Assembly (NCBI RefSeq): GCF_049803795.1 | Contig: NZ_JBNAGJ010000011.1 | Span: 1-64,000, forward strand | Length of the DNA: 64,000 nucleotides | Reading direction: 5' to 3' | Source: Thalassobius sp002708925 | GTDB taxonomy: Bacteria > Pseudomonadota > Alphaproteobacteria > Rhodobacterales > Rhodobacteraceae | Part shown: piece by piece, positions 52,201 through 60,280 of the stretch | Layout: every line of letters begins with the position of its first letter | Numbering within the stretch: position 1 is the stretch's first letter | The notes under the pieces: model-generated | Databases searched by the model: none | Told to the model about the DNA's origin: nothing | Seen by the model: only the letters and a program-made list of their open reading frames with translations | Translations under genes and position numbers: made by a program

Positions 52201-53555
52201 AACCGCCCCGGCAGGTCGCGCCCATGGGCGTCATGCGCCATGATGATGGTTTCCAGCTGCGCCTCGGAGAGATGTCCCTCCTCGATCAACCGTGCGGGCA
52301 GGCGCAAGCCATCACGGCCCGTGTTTGAGGGCATGGGCGGGGCAACCGAGGCCATGGCGATGCTTTCAACGAGCGGCGTGGGATGTTCCTGCCCACCCGC
52401 GATCTCGATCCGCTGCGGACGGTAGCGCGCGTAGATGTCCGAGATGGGCGTGTTGTCACGGGGGGTCTGAAGGCTCGTGAAGCTGAGCGGACGGACGGCG
52501 TTGGCCCAGGGTTTGGAGGTGGTGACAGGCGCAGCAGCAGCCTTGCGCGGAGATGAGGATGGAACGGTCGGCCGAGCATGAGGGGTCGCTTCAGTCCGTT
52601 GGGCGGGGCGCATCTCGGTCCGTGTTGCGGCCACGGCGTCGACATATGCCAAGGCTTCATCCAGAACCCGGACATTGGCGCGGATCATCGCGCCGTCCTC
52701 CTGCACCTTGTCGAAGACCATCAGCTGGGTTTCGACAGAGGTGCCGAGCTTGCGGTAGACCTGCCCCGGCATCGTCAGCGCCAATCGTGGCGTCAGGAGA
52801 CCGCAGGCGCGGGACCAATGCGCGGCATCGCGTTCGGGCGTGAACCCCGGCGGCATGATCGCCACCAGGCGCCCACCTGGTGCCAGGCGCTTTGCAGCCG
52901 CAATGAGATGTTTGGCAGCGATGTGCTTGTCGCGGGATCGGTCGACCGAGGAGGCGAAGGGTGGGTTCATCACCACGACGTCGGGTAGAACCGGCGTCTG
53001 TAGCAGATCATCGATATGCTCGCCGTCATGGCCTGTGACCTCGCCGCCGAAAACCGCGCGCAGGAGGCGCTGGCGAAAGGGGTCGATCTCGTTGAGCAAA
53101 AGCGTGGCATCAGCCCGGGCGGCGAAAGCGGCCAGTGCACCGGTGCCAGCCGAGGGCTCCAGAACGGTCTCGCCCTTGCGGATCGCCGCGGCCCGCAAAA
53201 CCAGCGCCGCGAATGGCAGCGGCGTGGAAAACTGCTGCAGCCGGATCTGCTGTTCCGACCGGCGGGTTTCCGTAAGGAGCCGTGAGGCAAGCAGCTTTGC
53301 GGTGGCGATGTCACCTACCTCGCCGTCCCCGCGCAGCAGCACTTGGATGGCCGTGGCCTGCATCAGGTCGTAGGCCATGCGCCAGTCCCAGGCACCGCCG
53401 GCATCGCTGCCATGAAACGTCTCGCGCATGATGCGCGCGAGCGCTGAACTGCGCAGGGGCTGGTTGTCGACCTCCGCGCCGATCTGCGCGAGGGCAGAGG
53501 CGAGGTTAGCGTCGGATTCAACAGGATTGGGGAGCGTTGAGCGGGGCTTGGACAT
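49293..53555 (-). CDS. Methyltransferase/Strawberry-notch-like helicase fusion
   Basis: A 1420-residue protein. Residues 108-300 form a Rossmann methyltransferase-like domain (LEPSAGTGALAAF at about 132, VVMNPPFASS at about 195: the NPPF motif of DNA adenine methylases). A second part is a superfamily 2 helicase of the Strawberry-notch type: GDGTGCGKGRECAG at 480 (Walker A), FDEAHAMQN at 587 (DEAH box) and a C-terminal helicase half with FSDAGGTGRSYHA. Such proteins are common on alphaproteobacterial plasmids and phages; DNA protection or anti-restriction is possible but unproven. Confidence 0.88.
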   Translation of the reverse strand: MSKPRSTLPNPVESDANLASALAQIGAEVDNQPLRSSALARIMRETFHGSDAGGAWDWRMAYDLMQATAIQVLLRGDGEVGDIATAKLLASRLLTETRRSEQQIRLQQFSTPLPFAALVLRAAAIRKGETVLEPSAGTGALAAFAARADATLLLNEIDPFRQRLLRAVFGGEVTGHDGEHIDDLLQTPVLPDVVVMNPPFASSVDRSRDKHIAAKHLIAAAKRLAPGGRLVAIMPPGFTPERDAAHWSRACGLLTPRLALTMPGQVYRKLGTSVETQLMVFDKVQEDGAMIRANVRVLDEALAYVDAVAATRTEMRPAQRTEATPHARPTVPSSSPRKAAAAPVTTSKPWANAVRPLSFTSLQTPRDNTPISDIYARYRPQRIEIAGGQEHPTPLVESIAMASVAPPMPSNTGRDGLRLPARLIEEGHLSEAQLETIIMAHDAHGRDLPGRFTIDDDQTKLTRADDDPDANAYRLGYFLGDGTGCGKGRECAGLILVNWLAGRRKAIWVSKSATLIEDAIRDWTDLGGSPADIQPLSKWKPDQPITVTCGILFVTYATLRSAGKCGTTRLSQIFEWMGEDFDGVLAFDEAHAMQNAAGSEQGRGVKPSQQGLAGLRLQLAAPRARVFYISATGATSVHNLAYAARLGLWGQGPEYPFPSRESFVSAMEAGGVAAMEVVARDLKTLGLYTARALSFDGVEYDVLEHALTPAQIEIYDAYAGAFRTIHHNLGAALTATGVNDASGETNASAARASAKSRFESTKQRFFNHLLMGMKAPTIIRAIEDDLAAGNACVIQVVSTGESLLKRRLETMDPEDELVEGALTPRDYVLGYLEQAFPIHAQKLVEIDGNMVAEPLRDEAGALVVSREALALRDAAMMELMTLAPIPSALDQILWAFGDEAVAEVTGRSIRPLKAEDGHLFIEKRAASSNSSETQAFMDGEKDILIFSDAGGTGRSYHAAQTAKNQKRRRHYLLEPGWRADAAIQGLGRTHRSAQVSAPFFRVCTSDVHGEKRFTSTIAKRLDQLGALTKGQRETGSQGMFREEDNLESPIARAALRGYFADLAAGRAEAMSYESFTDWTALRLIDKDGVLLEELPPIQRFLNRMLALPIHMQNALFADFMRRIADQTERARAAGTLDLGVETLRGEKIEQVSTEDLWTCPKSGAVTRIIGLEVTDPVHVLSADDALSRNSDKLPMVNSASGRAALISARPMQMYDEDIVTLMRKAVRPNGSSYLEEARFESSAWEEIGKPEFARLWDSEAASLPKTTTTKLYLLTGLLLPIWKDIPTTNERIYRVTPDGPTAMIGRTLSEEGAAALRARFLVSNPQTPQEMLTAAFGNTAPVNLGRGLSLTRRRVAGEMRLELGGADKGMMDGLKALGCFTEIIAFQFRVFLPHGDGVDTLGILARIVGQGTGKASDQAA

Positions 53556-53591
53556 GGGGATTTCCTTTGGATCAGGGTCTGAGTTCCAAAG

Positions 53592-53618
53592 GACAAAAAG
53601 CCCACTTTCGCTTTTCAG
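53592..53618 (-). promoter_or_regulatory. Dispersed AAAG-rich element, upstream of the helicase gene
   Basis: On the minus strand CTGAAAAGCGAAAGTGGGCT followed by TTTTGTC, about 40 bp before the start codon. This copy is close to the consensus of the set. Confidence 0.55.
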
Positions 53619-53657
53619 GGTGACGGGGGTCAGACCGCGCTGACCTCCAAGGCTTGC

Positions 53658-53810
53658 TCAGGTCTTGGGTTCGACCTGCCGCTTCGCATCAATCAATGCC
53701 TGTGCGGCCTGCATAACCTGAACCTGAGATGTTCCCGTGCATTCCTCCTCCAGCGCGGCCTGCACCTTCGCGCGAAACCACGCGTCATACGAATTGACAT
53801 CAGCCGCCAC
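53658..53810 (-). CDS. PaaA2/StbD-like antitoxin, apparently without a toxin
   Basis: The 50-residue frame AADVNSYDAWFRAKVQAALE E...VMQAAQALIDAKRQVE matches small stability determinants such as PaaA2, which have the same SYDxWFRAKVQ core. GTG 53810 overlaps the stop of the upstream 54-codon frame. Such antitoxins normally precede a ParE toxin, but the next gene downstream is the helicase, so the partner is missing. Confidence 0.6.
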   Translation of the reverse strand: MAADVNSYDAWFRAKVQAALEEECTGTSQVQVMQAAQALIDAKRQVEPKT

Positions 53811-53964
53811 GGAAATGCTCCTCGAGCCCGATATCCAGCAGCTTGCCGAGGTCATCGGGCATGTCTGCAACTTGCACGGCAATTGGGAAACGGTGCCCCG
53901 TCAGGTCAGGCGCGCATTGCTCCTCTAACCCGAGGTGCTGCCTATCCTTTTCCGCCTCAATCAT
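53800..53964 (-). CDS. Very small protein upstream of orphan antitoxin
   Basis: A 54-codon acidic frame from ATG 53964: IEAEKDRQHLGLEEQCAPDL, then TGHRFPIAVQVADMPDDLGK LLDIGLEEHF. It overlaps the antitoxin start by 11 bp, which suggests translational coupling. No family is recognised; it could be a regulator or an additional antitoxin component. Confidence 0.4.
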   Translation of the reverse strand: MIEAEKDRQHLGLEEQCAPDLTGHRFPIAVQVADMPDDLGKLLDIGLEEHFRGG

Positions 53965-54058
53965 TGTGCTTTCTCCGACCGTATTATCAGCCGATGCTAC
54001 ATCTTCCAGCGGGGCGTCGTAAACGATAATGCCAAAGGGTCACAGCAAGCTGGCCCAC

Positions 54059-54577
54059 TTACCGATCGGGCGCCGCTTCAAGAGACGTCTCAAACCGCTT
54101 GTCCGCCGCCGCAGCTTCTTTCAAGAGCGCGTCGAAATTGTCAGGTGGATTGCCATCTTCCAACATCCCTTTGAACGTCGCATAGGCATCCGTCTTGCTG
54201 CCGTAGGCGCGCAGGGTCTTGTCGTCGTTCACCCAGGCCACCACGATGACCTTCGCATCGCTGTTGAACCGATAGAACAGCCGATACTGCTGGAAGAATT
54301 TCGCCCGGAACCAGTGCTTGCGGTGATCGCCGAGCGTGCCGCCTTGCCGGTAGGCGGCGGCACCCGGGTCCGCCGGTATGGCCTCGGTGACCAGCTTGAA
54401 GATGGCTGCCAGCCGTTTCGTGGGGTTTTTCTTGCGCCAGGTCTTTGGATCGCGTGCCTTACGCGCTTCAACCTCCTCGATCAGCCCTTCGAGCTGGTCC
54501 AGAAAGAGCGGATGCGCATAAATCGACCATCCGTTTACGACAAGGGGCGCCCCTGCGGGCACGCTATCGCCGCTCAT
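54059..54577 (-). CDS. yhaV: YhaV-type ribonuclease toxin
   Basis: The 172-residue toxin has VVNGWSIYAHPLFLDQLEGL IEEVEA, then DHRKHWFRAKFFQQYRLFYR FN and AWVNDDKTLRAYGSKTDAYA TFKGMLEDGNPPD, the hallmarks of YhaV, a RelE-like mRNA-cleaving ribonuclease. Its start overlaps the antitoxin stop (ATGA). Length is normal, so it is probably functional. Confidence 0.9.
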   Translation of the reverse strand: MSGDSVPAGAPLVVNGWSIYAHPLFLDQLEGLIEEVEARKARDPKTWRKKNPTKRLAAIFKLVTEAIPADPGAAAYRQGGTLGDHRKHWFRAKFFQQYRLFYRFNSDAKVIVVAWVNDDKTLRAYGSKTDAYATFKGMLEDGNPPDNFDALLKEAAAADKRFETSLEAAPDR

Positions 54578-54900
54578 TCATCCTCGAGCGATAGCGGCGC
54601 ATCGAGATCGACGTCAACGTCTCCGACCAGTGCTGCAAGACGGTCATGCAAAGCCCCATCGAACGCCCGAATGCGATCCGGATGCGCCTTGATATCGGCC
54701 TCGACAAAATCGAGAAAAGCTCCGAGCACGGGATCTTCCTCGTCGCTGCGCACGGGCTCGATATAGACCCTGCCACTCGGCTCGGTACAGTAGCGAATCT
54801 GGTCGCCCTTGCCCAGCTTGAGCTGCTTGCGCACACCCGCCGGCACGGTCGTCTGATACCGATCCGTAAGTTTCGAGACATCTTGTGCAAGCGCTGTCAT
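54574..54900 (-). CDS. prlF: PrlF-type antitoxin (AbrB/SohA family)
   Basis: The 108-residue protein begins with a swapped-hairpin DNA-binding domain (KLTDRYQTTVPAGVRKQLKL GKGDQIRY) and has an acidic toxin-binding C-terminus (VRSDEEDPVLGAFLDFVEAD IKAHPDRI). It neutralises YhaV and represses the operon. ATG 54900 after AGGAGAC is preferred over an upstream in-frame extension. Confidence 0.9.
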   Translation of the reverse strand: MTALAQDVSKLTDRYQTTVPAGVRKQLKLGKGDQIRYCTEPSGRVYIEPVRSDEEDPVLGAFLDFVEADIKAHPDRIRAFDGALHDRLAALVGDVDVDLDAPLSLEDE

Positions 54901-54945
54901 GGCAGTCTCCTGAAAGAATGGGGGTCTTTGCTGCTTGTGATAGGT

Positions 54946-54959
54946 AATGCATTTGCATT
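54946..54959. promoter_or_regulatory. Palindrome before prlF-yhaV
   Basis: AATGCA-TT-TGCATT lies 46 bp upstream of the prlF start codon and is a likely site for autorepression by PrlF alone or with YhaV. Confidence 0.5.
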
Positions 54960-55026
54960 GCCATGTCAAGATAAGCCGCAGGATCTGCTGTCGCCGGGCA
55001 GGCCGATGAACCGTCCGGCGCAGGAC

Positions 55027-55680
55027 CTAATGTCGCCCCGCGAGATACTCCGCCAGCACCGGGCTGGCAGCACCTTTTGCGGAACTGAGCAGCTCCGAGC
55101 CCGCAAGCGAGGCCTTCGACAGGCGTACGAGCCCACCGGTTTCCTCGATGCGGTAGCAGCGGCGTTTTTGCCGCCCGCGTCTGTAGTGGGTTGCGGTGAC
55201 GATCTGGCAGGTGCTGCCATCGGTCAGGGTCACAGGCGCGGCGAGCTTGATCCTGTCCCCCTCTTGATAGTCAGGGATCGCGGCCCAGTCCCGGCAGCGC
55301 TGGCGCCATGCATGCGCGTAGCTGTCCGGATCTTTCAGGTCGGAGAGAAGCTTGATCAGCCCAAGGGGAGCGCGAGACTCGTTCGGACCACCACCTTCTT
55401 CAATGTCCTTGTAGCCCCAACACCCATCGTCGTATCGGGTGAGGAAGACAGCGCCGAAGGTGATCGAGCCGTCAGGTTCGGTGACATAGGTCGCGTCCTC
55501 GACAGGGGTGCCGTCAAGATTGGTGACCTTTGCCGCCGCGTACCAGGTGGAGCCGACCTTGCAGGCCTTGACCAATTCGGTTCTGCGCGTTTCGCCATGA
55601 GAGGTGCAGAGCCGGGCAATCTCCGCTTTCTCATCCGCGTAGGTCTGGACGCGGCCGTCGGTGTAGAAGAGCCATCCCAT
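55027..55680 (-). CDS. DUF6927-like plasmid protein
   Basis: The 217-residue protein begins GWLFYTDGRVQTYADEKAEI ARLCT and has SITFGAVFLTRYDDGCWGYK DIEEGGGPNE and a basic region RRGRQKRRCYRIEETG. The pattern matches a family found on alphaproteobacterial plasmids. Function unknown. ATG 55680 is preceded by GAGAGAAAGGACT. Confidence 0.72.
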   Translation of the reverse strand: MGWLFYTDGRVQTYADEKAEIARLCTSHGETRRTELVKACKVGSTWYAAAKVTNLDGTPVEDATYVTEPDGSITFGAVFLTRYDDGCWGYKDIEEGGGPNESRAPLGLIKLLSDLKDPDSYAHAWRQRCRDWAAIPDYQEGDRIKLAAPVTLTDGSTCQIVTATHYRRGRQKRRCYRIEETGGLVRLSKASLAGSELLSSAKGAASPVLAEYLAGRH

Positions 55681-55782
55681 TTCAGAGTCCTTTCTCTCGT
55701 AGGGAAAATTGTTGTCGCCAATGTCCCGAGAGGGCCGCAGGCCCGGCAGGGTATTGGCGATGCTTGTTTGAGAAAGGGCGCG

Positions 55783-56376
55783 TTAAGCAGCCCTCCGGTC
55801 ATCGATTTCCATCAGGGCATCGAGCGGCACGCGGTAGGGCTGCATGGCGTCGAAATCCTCGCAATTGCCGCAGTTCTGCACGATCGCGAAGGTGTCGCAG
55901 GCATCCTTGAGAATGACCCGGAAGGTGCCCCCGAGGCCCGAGGGCACCTCGTAGGTCCCGCCGATGAGATAGTCCGAGGCCCGGCGCACGAAGACGCGGA
56001 TGCTGTGGCCATCGGTGGCGAGCCGGATGGCCCCCCGCCCCCGGTCGATGAGCACCTGCACATCGTCGAGAATGTCCGTGTAAAACTGGCCGGTCAGATC
56101 GCGAAACGCCATGCGGCGCTGCGCCATCCAGTCGGTATCCCGAAATGGGTTCATGCCGTCGGCGAAGGCAAAGGAGGGATCGGCCTGTTCGGTGGTGACG
56201 ATACGGGTGGTCGTGCCATCGATGCCGTTCGAACGCAGATGCACACCATTGCCGACGATGAGGATCAGGGCCGGCCTGTCCACGGGCCCGTTCCAGTTGG
56301 GCAGGAAGGTTTTGCAGGCGCGCGCATGTGCGATTTGCGCCGCGACAGCGGACGCAGAGAACTTGAGAATAGCCAT
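55783..56376 (-). CDS. DUF3085-like plasmid protein
   Basis: The 197-residue protein starts AILKFSASAVAAQIAHARAC and has PALILIVGNGVHLRSNGIDG followed by FADGMNPFRDTDWMAQRRMA, resembling DUF3085. The second half contains VQVLIDRGRGAIRLATDGHS IRVFV and an acidic end. ATG 56376 is chosen from the conserved start; the frame extends further upstream. Function unknown. Confidence 0.6.
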   Translation of the reverse strand: MAILKFSASAVAAQIAHARACKTFLPNWNGPVDRPALILIVGNGVHLRSNGIDGTTTRIVTTEQADPSFAFADGMNPFRDTDWMAQRRMAFRDLTGQFYTDILDDVQVLIDRGRGAIRLATDGHSIRVFVRRASDYLIGGTYEVPSGLGGTFRVILKDACDTFAIVQNCGNCEDFDAMQPYRVPLDALMEIDDRRAA

Positions 56377-56450
56377 GGGGATGTCTTTCTGTTCGGTTTG
56401 GAAGGGTCGACCCGCGCGCTCGGAATGCTCCGCGCGGGTCAATTGATGCG

Positions 56451-58433
56451 TCAGGCCGCTTGCGCGACCTCGCTGGCAGGCTCCGGAGTTTCCACGGTGG
56501 GCTCCGCCTCCTCAAAGGCGACACCGGCGGTCTGCATCATCGGCGGGCACCAGGCGGCCACGGCAGCGCGCTGCGCGTCCGTGAGTGTGGCGAAGGGTTC
56601 GGCGAAGAGCTTGTCACAAAAGGCGACGATCTCCCTCTTGCTCGACGAGGCCAGCGTCACCGCCTCCTGGGCGAGACCCAGATCTTCGCCGAGGATCCTC
56701 AGGAGCCAAGCCTTCTTGAAGCGGTTGAAGAGCGCCGCATTCGGCGTCCAGTGGGAGCGGATGTCGGGCATGATCTCGATCTCGAACGCATGCATCAGGC
56801 TGTCGCGCTGGCGGTCCCGCGCGAAGCAGGACTGCGTGGTGCTGGCCGTGGCATAGGCCACGAGCTTGGCCTTTTCGCCTGCCTCCAGCGCGCGAAACGC
56901 CGCGAACTGATCGGCGGGCGCGCGGGTGTCATCAAGCCACGAGAGGTCAAGCGCATCATGCGCCGCCGCCACCTGCTCGAGCGAGGTCTCGTCGATCTCG
57001 TCCATCTTGGCGTGGGTGCGGTATTCCCTGCGTGCCTCGATCCTGATCGCCTGCGTGACACTCATACCGCTGGCCAGAACATCACTGACCAGCTTGAAGA
57101 GCGTCAGATCGAGCGTGGCCTCCGGATGCAGCGCCATCGCGGCGCCAAGGGCCATGGCCCGCTCGGTTTTAAGGTCCTCGGCCAATGAGGCCGGGTAGCT
57201 GATTTCTCCAGCGTCGGGGGCTTCCTCCCCGGTGGTGTTGGTCGAGGAACTGCGCGCGCCCTCCTCTTTCACGGTGTCCTCGGGGCGCACGAGGCCGATA
57301 TGGAGCGTCACCTGCCCGTTCGACCAGGACGCAATCACACCGGCGCGGGCGAGGTCCTCGGCGCTATAGGCCTCCTGCAGATCGCGGGCTTCGTCTTCCA
57401 GAGCGTCCACGCGCTCGTAAAGGGCATTGTAGGCATCGTCTTCGAGCCCCTCATCCTCCATCTCGAGTTGCAGTTTCTCAAGTTCAGCGGTGATCTCATC
57501 CACGCGCTTCTGGGCGGTCTCATCCGGCTCGACGGGTCCTGGGTAGACGCGGCCATATTCGGCCATGGTCGCGTAATCATAGCGCACCATTGCATCGGCC
57601 CAGGCAAAGCCCAGCTTTATGCGAGCCTCTTCGGCGGCGGCCCCGAGCTTCTCGAGTAGGATGGTTTCGACCAGCGCCGCATCCTCGAGCACGGAATGCT
57701 CTTCCAGAAGGTCAGCCGCGACGGCGCCGCCGCGGGCCTCATAGTCCTCGCGCACAAAGGCACCGATATCATCGCTGACCTGGACGCCGCGGGACTTGAG
57801 CGCCTGGCGGACTGTATAGGCCTGCAGGTAGCTATCTTCCTTGGTGAGCGCCTCGAAGACCTCGCGCTGCACCTCCTGGCTCGGATGCTCCGCAAAGGCC
57901 TTCATCGTGTCGAGCGTGATGGTCTTGGCCCGGGCCGCGGCGCGGATCTCGGGGTGGATCAGACCGTAGCGCAACCGGCCTTTCACGGCTGCCACCGTGG
58001 TGCCGAAGGTCTTTGCGATCGTCTCGGGTGTCTGGCCGTCGACTTCCATCATCCGTGCGAAAGCCTCGAACTCGTCAATCGCGTTCATCGGGGCTTGCGT
58101 GATGTTCTCAGCGAGTGACAGCGCTGTGGTCACGTCGCAATCCTCCGGCACAAGGCGGCAGTCGACCTTGGTCTTGGCGGTGAAACTCTTCGCACTCTTG
58201 TCCGCGACCAGTTCCTTCAGCGCGGCATGGCGTCGGCCACCGGCAAGAACTGCGTATTTGCCGTCGATCTTCTGGACCAGGAGCGGCTGGAGCACGCCCA
58301 GCACAGCGATGCTGGCCTTCAGATGCGCGATATTGTCGGGGTCGTAGGTTTCCGGGGAGTTACTCCGCACATTTGCGGGGTGAGCTGTCAGATCGCCGAT
58401 GGCGACGGACGCGGGTTTGAAGCTTGCAGTCAT
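56451..58433 (-). CDS. Large ParB/Spo0J-like DNA-binding protein
   Basis: The 660-residue protein has an N-terminal ParB/sulfiredoxin-fold domain (IAHLKASIAVLGVLQPLLVQ, VLAGGRRHAALKEL, ALSLAENITQAPMNAIDEFE AF) and a KorB-like helix-turn-helix (DGQTPETIAKTFGTTVAAVK GRLR). A long acidic helical C-terminal half follows. It is about twice the size of partition ParB and is distinct from the RepB of this replicon, so it more likely acts as a CTP-dependent clamp, nuclease or regulator of backbone genes. Confidence 0.83.
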   Translation of the reverse strand: MTASFKPASVAIGDLTAHPANVRSNSPETYDPDNIAHLKASIAVLGVLQPLLVQKIDGKYAVLAGGRRHAALKELVADKSAKSFTAKTKVDCRLVPEDCDVTTALSLAENITQAPMNAIDEFEAFARMMEVDGQTPETIAKTFGTTVAAVKGRLRYGLIHPEIRAAARAKTITLDTMKAFAEHPSQEVQREVFEALTKEDSYLQAYTVRQALKSRGVQVSDDIGAFVREDYEARGGAVAADLLEEHSVLEDAALVETILLEKLGAAAEEARIKLGFAWADAMVRYDYATMAEYGRVYPGPVEPDETAQKRVDEITAELEKLQLEMEDEGLEDDAYNALYERVDALEDEARDLQEAYSAEDLARAGVIASWSNGQVTLHIGLVRPEDTVKEEGARSSSTNTTGEEAPDAGEISYPASLAEDLKTERAMALGAAMALHPEATLDLTLFKLVSDVLASGMSVTQAIRIEARREYRTHAKMDEIDETSLEQVAAAHDALDLSWLDDTRAPADQFAAFRALEAGEKAKLVAYATASTTQSCFARDRQRDSLMHAFEIEIMPDIRSHWTPNAALFNRFKKAWLLRILGEDLGLAQEAVTLASSSKREIVAFCDKLFAEPFATLTDAQRAAVAAWCPPMMQTAGVAFEEAEPTVETPEPASEVAQAA

Positions 58434-58511
58434 AGGATATCCTTCTCGATGGATTTGGAGCGGCCCGCGCATTCAGATGCGCGGTCAATCCCCAAGGGCG
58501 GGGATCACAAC

Positions 58512-58536
58512 GACAAAAGGCCCACTCTCCCTTTGA
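58512..58536 (-). promoter_or_regulatory. Dispersed AAAG-rich element, upstream of parB-like gene
   Basis: On the minus strand CAAAGGGAGAGTGGGCCTTT followed by TGTCG, about 80 bp upstream of the start codon. It is a divergent but recognisable member of the set. Confidence 0.45.
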
Positions 58537-58591
58537 TGGGTCAGCGGGCCTTCATTTCTTGGGGTGTCAGGGGGAGGAGTCCCCTGCCCTT

Positions 58592-58981
58592 CTACCAGTC
58601 GCGCGCCAGCATGATGGTCAGCACGCGCATGGTGGTGGCGGGGTTGTCGGGGGCCTCCGCGCCATAGCGGAAGTCGGAATCCGCTTCGTACAAATCCAGT
58701 TTCCAGAACACGGTCTCGCCGCGGATCTCGACCGCCCCGAAATCGTGCCATCCCTCGGGATCATTCTCAGGCTCGAATACGTCGAACTCCCCGGTCGCCC
58801 TCACCGCCTCGGCCATGAAGCCGTCACCAGCCTCCATGAGCGAGCGGGTGACATGCATGCGGCCCTGGATCGGCTGCTCAGGTGGCACCCCTAGGCAGGC
58901 AAGCTTGCGAAACGCGTCGTTCTGCGCTGCGATCACACTCGGATCAGGGCGGTCTGTCTGGGGTTGTGCGGTGATGGTCAT
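58592..58981 (-). CDS. DUF3768-like plasmid protein
   Basis: The 129-residue protein has IAAQNDAFRKLACLGVPPEQ, RMHVTRSLMEAGDGFMAEAV and EPENDPEGWHDFGAVEIRGE followed by VFWKLDLYEADSDFRYGAEA. This is the DUF3768 pattern, typical of alphaproteobacterial plasmids. Function unknown. Confidence 0.82.
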   Translation of the reverse strand: MTITAQPQTDRPDPSVIAAQNDAFRKLACLGVPPEQPIQGRMHVTRSLMEAGDGFMAEAVRATGEFDVFEPENDPEGWHDFGAVEIRGETVFWKLDLYEADSDFRYGAEAPDNPATTMRVLTIMLARDW

Positions 58982-59011
58982 CGGATATTCCTTTGAGAAG
59001 TTGAAACACCC

Positions 59012-59038
59012 AATCCAAAGCTCACTTTTTCTTTTCCG
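59012..59038 (-). promoter_or_regulatory. Dispersed AAAG-rich element, upstream of DUF3768 gene
   Basis: On the minus strand GGAAAAGAAAAAGTGAGCTT followed by TGG, about 30 bp before the start codon. Confidence 0.5.
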
Positions 59039-59068
59039 CCTGGCGGCAGGACCGAAGGAGAAGGTGCC

Positions 59069-59278
59069 CTACCCGAACAGCCCCTTGGAACTGTAATTCG
59101 GGTTGGGGATGGTTTCGATCCAGCCGCCCTGGTCCGTGATGCTCTCGAGCGCTGCCGAGAGCGGATACGCGCCCTCAGACGCGCTCCACCAATAGGCACC
59201 GCGTTTGAAGGAGATGATCTTGCGGCGGCCGTCGTTGAAGCAGGCCACCCGCAGCGTCTTGGGTTCTTTACGTGACAT
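59069..59278 (-). CDS. Small basic protein of unknown function
   Basis: The 69-residue protein reads RKEPKTLRVACFNDGRRKII followed by SFKRGAYWWSASEGAYPLSA and ends IPNPNYSSKGLFG. ATG 59278 is preferred to an upstream in-frame ATG at 59305, which would overlap the ardC-like gene by 4 bp. Not recognised; its position between conserved plasmid genes suggests it is real. Confidence 0.6.
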   Translation of the reverse strand: MSRKEPKTLRVACFNDGRRKIISFKRGAYWWSASEGAYPLSAALESITDQGGWIETIPNPNYSSKGLFG

Positions 59279-59301
59279 GCGAGTCTCCGTTCTCCGTATG
59301 G

Positions 59302-60240
59302 TCAAGCAGCCTCGGCGCTGCGCCCTGCCCTGCCCGCCTCTGACCGTGCGATCAGGTAGTCGCAGGCGCGCTGCGCATCAGCGGCGTGCTTGAAGATGGC
59401 GCCCTTGTCCGAGCGCAGAACGCGCAGCCAATTGTAGAGGTAAGCGGCATTCATCTCGAGCGTATGCGCTGTGAAGCCGAGCGTCTGGCCAAGGAACACC
59501 GAGGTCAGCTCGGCGACGATCTCCTCACGGGCATAGGCCGTGTTGCCGAAGCGCGAAAGGCCGTAGTCGCGGTTCAGCCGATGGCGCGCCTTGGTGGCAT
59601 GGGCCAGCTCATGGGCCCAGACCCCGTAGAAATTCCGCGGGTTCTCGAACCGGGCAATCGACGGCATGAAGACCTTATCCACGGGCGGCAGGTAATAGGC
59701 TTCCGTCCCCGTGAAGACAGTCGTGATGTCAATGGCGTCGAAAAACGACTGCATGTGCGGGATGGGTTCGGACGGCGGATGTTCAGGCGCTGGCTTGGGG
59801 TCCGGATAGAAGCTCTCGGGCAGGCCCTCGATCTGGCAAGCATTGAACACGCGGTAGGATTTCTGGAAGCGGAAGATCCGGGCCTCCTCGGAGCGGTCAT
59901 CCCCATCGCTGCGACCGTCCTCATCAGCGGCGTTCGTCCGGCTTTGTCCGTAGTAGACGACGACAGACGACTTCTCGCCCTTGCGAACCTTTGCGTCCAA
60001 AGCATTGGCCTGAGGCAGCGTCATCCAAAAGGGTGAGCTGTGGCCCGCCATCACGGTCCGCATCGTCAGCAGTAAGTTGTTCACGCCTTGGTAGGGTTCA
60101 CCGCCCACGCGCAGGGGGCGTGAGCTGCCGCCTGCGGTCCAGGGCTTGCGCCACGGCAGGACGCCGCGCTCGATGATGCGGATGATTTCGTTTGTGATGA
60201 CCTCGGAGGCATCGAATTTGGGCGTGCGGGATCGGGCCAT
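59302..60240 (-). CDS. ArdC-like antirestriction protein with zincin domain
   Basis: The 312-residue protein has the ssDNA-binding N-terminal domain of ArdC/TraC1 (EVITNEIIRIIERGVLPWRK PW, YQGVNNLLLTM, FWMTLPQANALDAKVRKGEK) and a C-terminal metallopeptidase-like domain with WAHELAHATKARHRLNRD and the downstream Glu in YAREEIVAELTSVFLG. ArdC proteins protect incoming ssDNA during conjugation. It looks complete. Confidence 0.88.
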   Translation of the reverse strand: MARSRTPKFDASEVITNEIIRIIERGVLPWRKPWTAGGSSRPLRVGGEPYQGVNNLLLTMRTVMAGHSSPFWMTLPQANALDAKVRKGEKSSVVVYYGQSRTNAADEDGRSDGDDRSEEARIFRFQKSYRVFNACQIEGLPESFYPDPKPAPEHPPSEPIPHMQSFFDAIDITTVFTGTEAYYLPPVDKVFMPSIARFENPRNFYGVWAHELAHATKARHRLNRDYGLSRFGNTAYAREEIVAELTSVFLGQTLGFTAHTLEMNAAYLYNWLRVLRSDKGAIFKHAADAQRACDYLIARSEAGRAGRSAEAA

Positions 60241-60280
60241 GGCTGGCGTCCTTTCGTGTGTTGGTGAGGGGGAATGGGGA

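Noticed and set aside
53658..53882. Start of the small antitoxin at an ATG at 53882
   Set aside because: The first 24 residues from that ATG look like an out-of-frame reading of the upstream 54-codon gene; GTG 53810 gives the conserved start.
56451..58433. The ParB-like gene as the plasmid partition gene
   Set aside because: The repB end next to repC fills that role; this protein is twice the usual size and has no ParA partner beside it.
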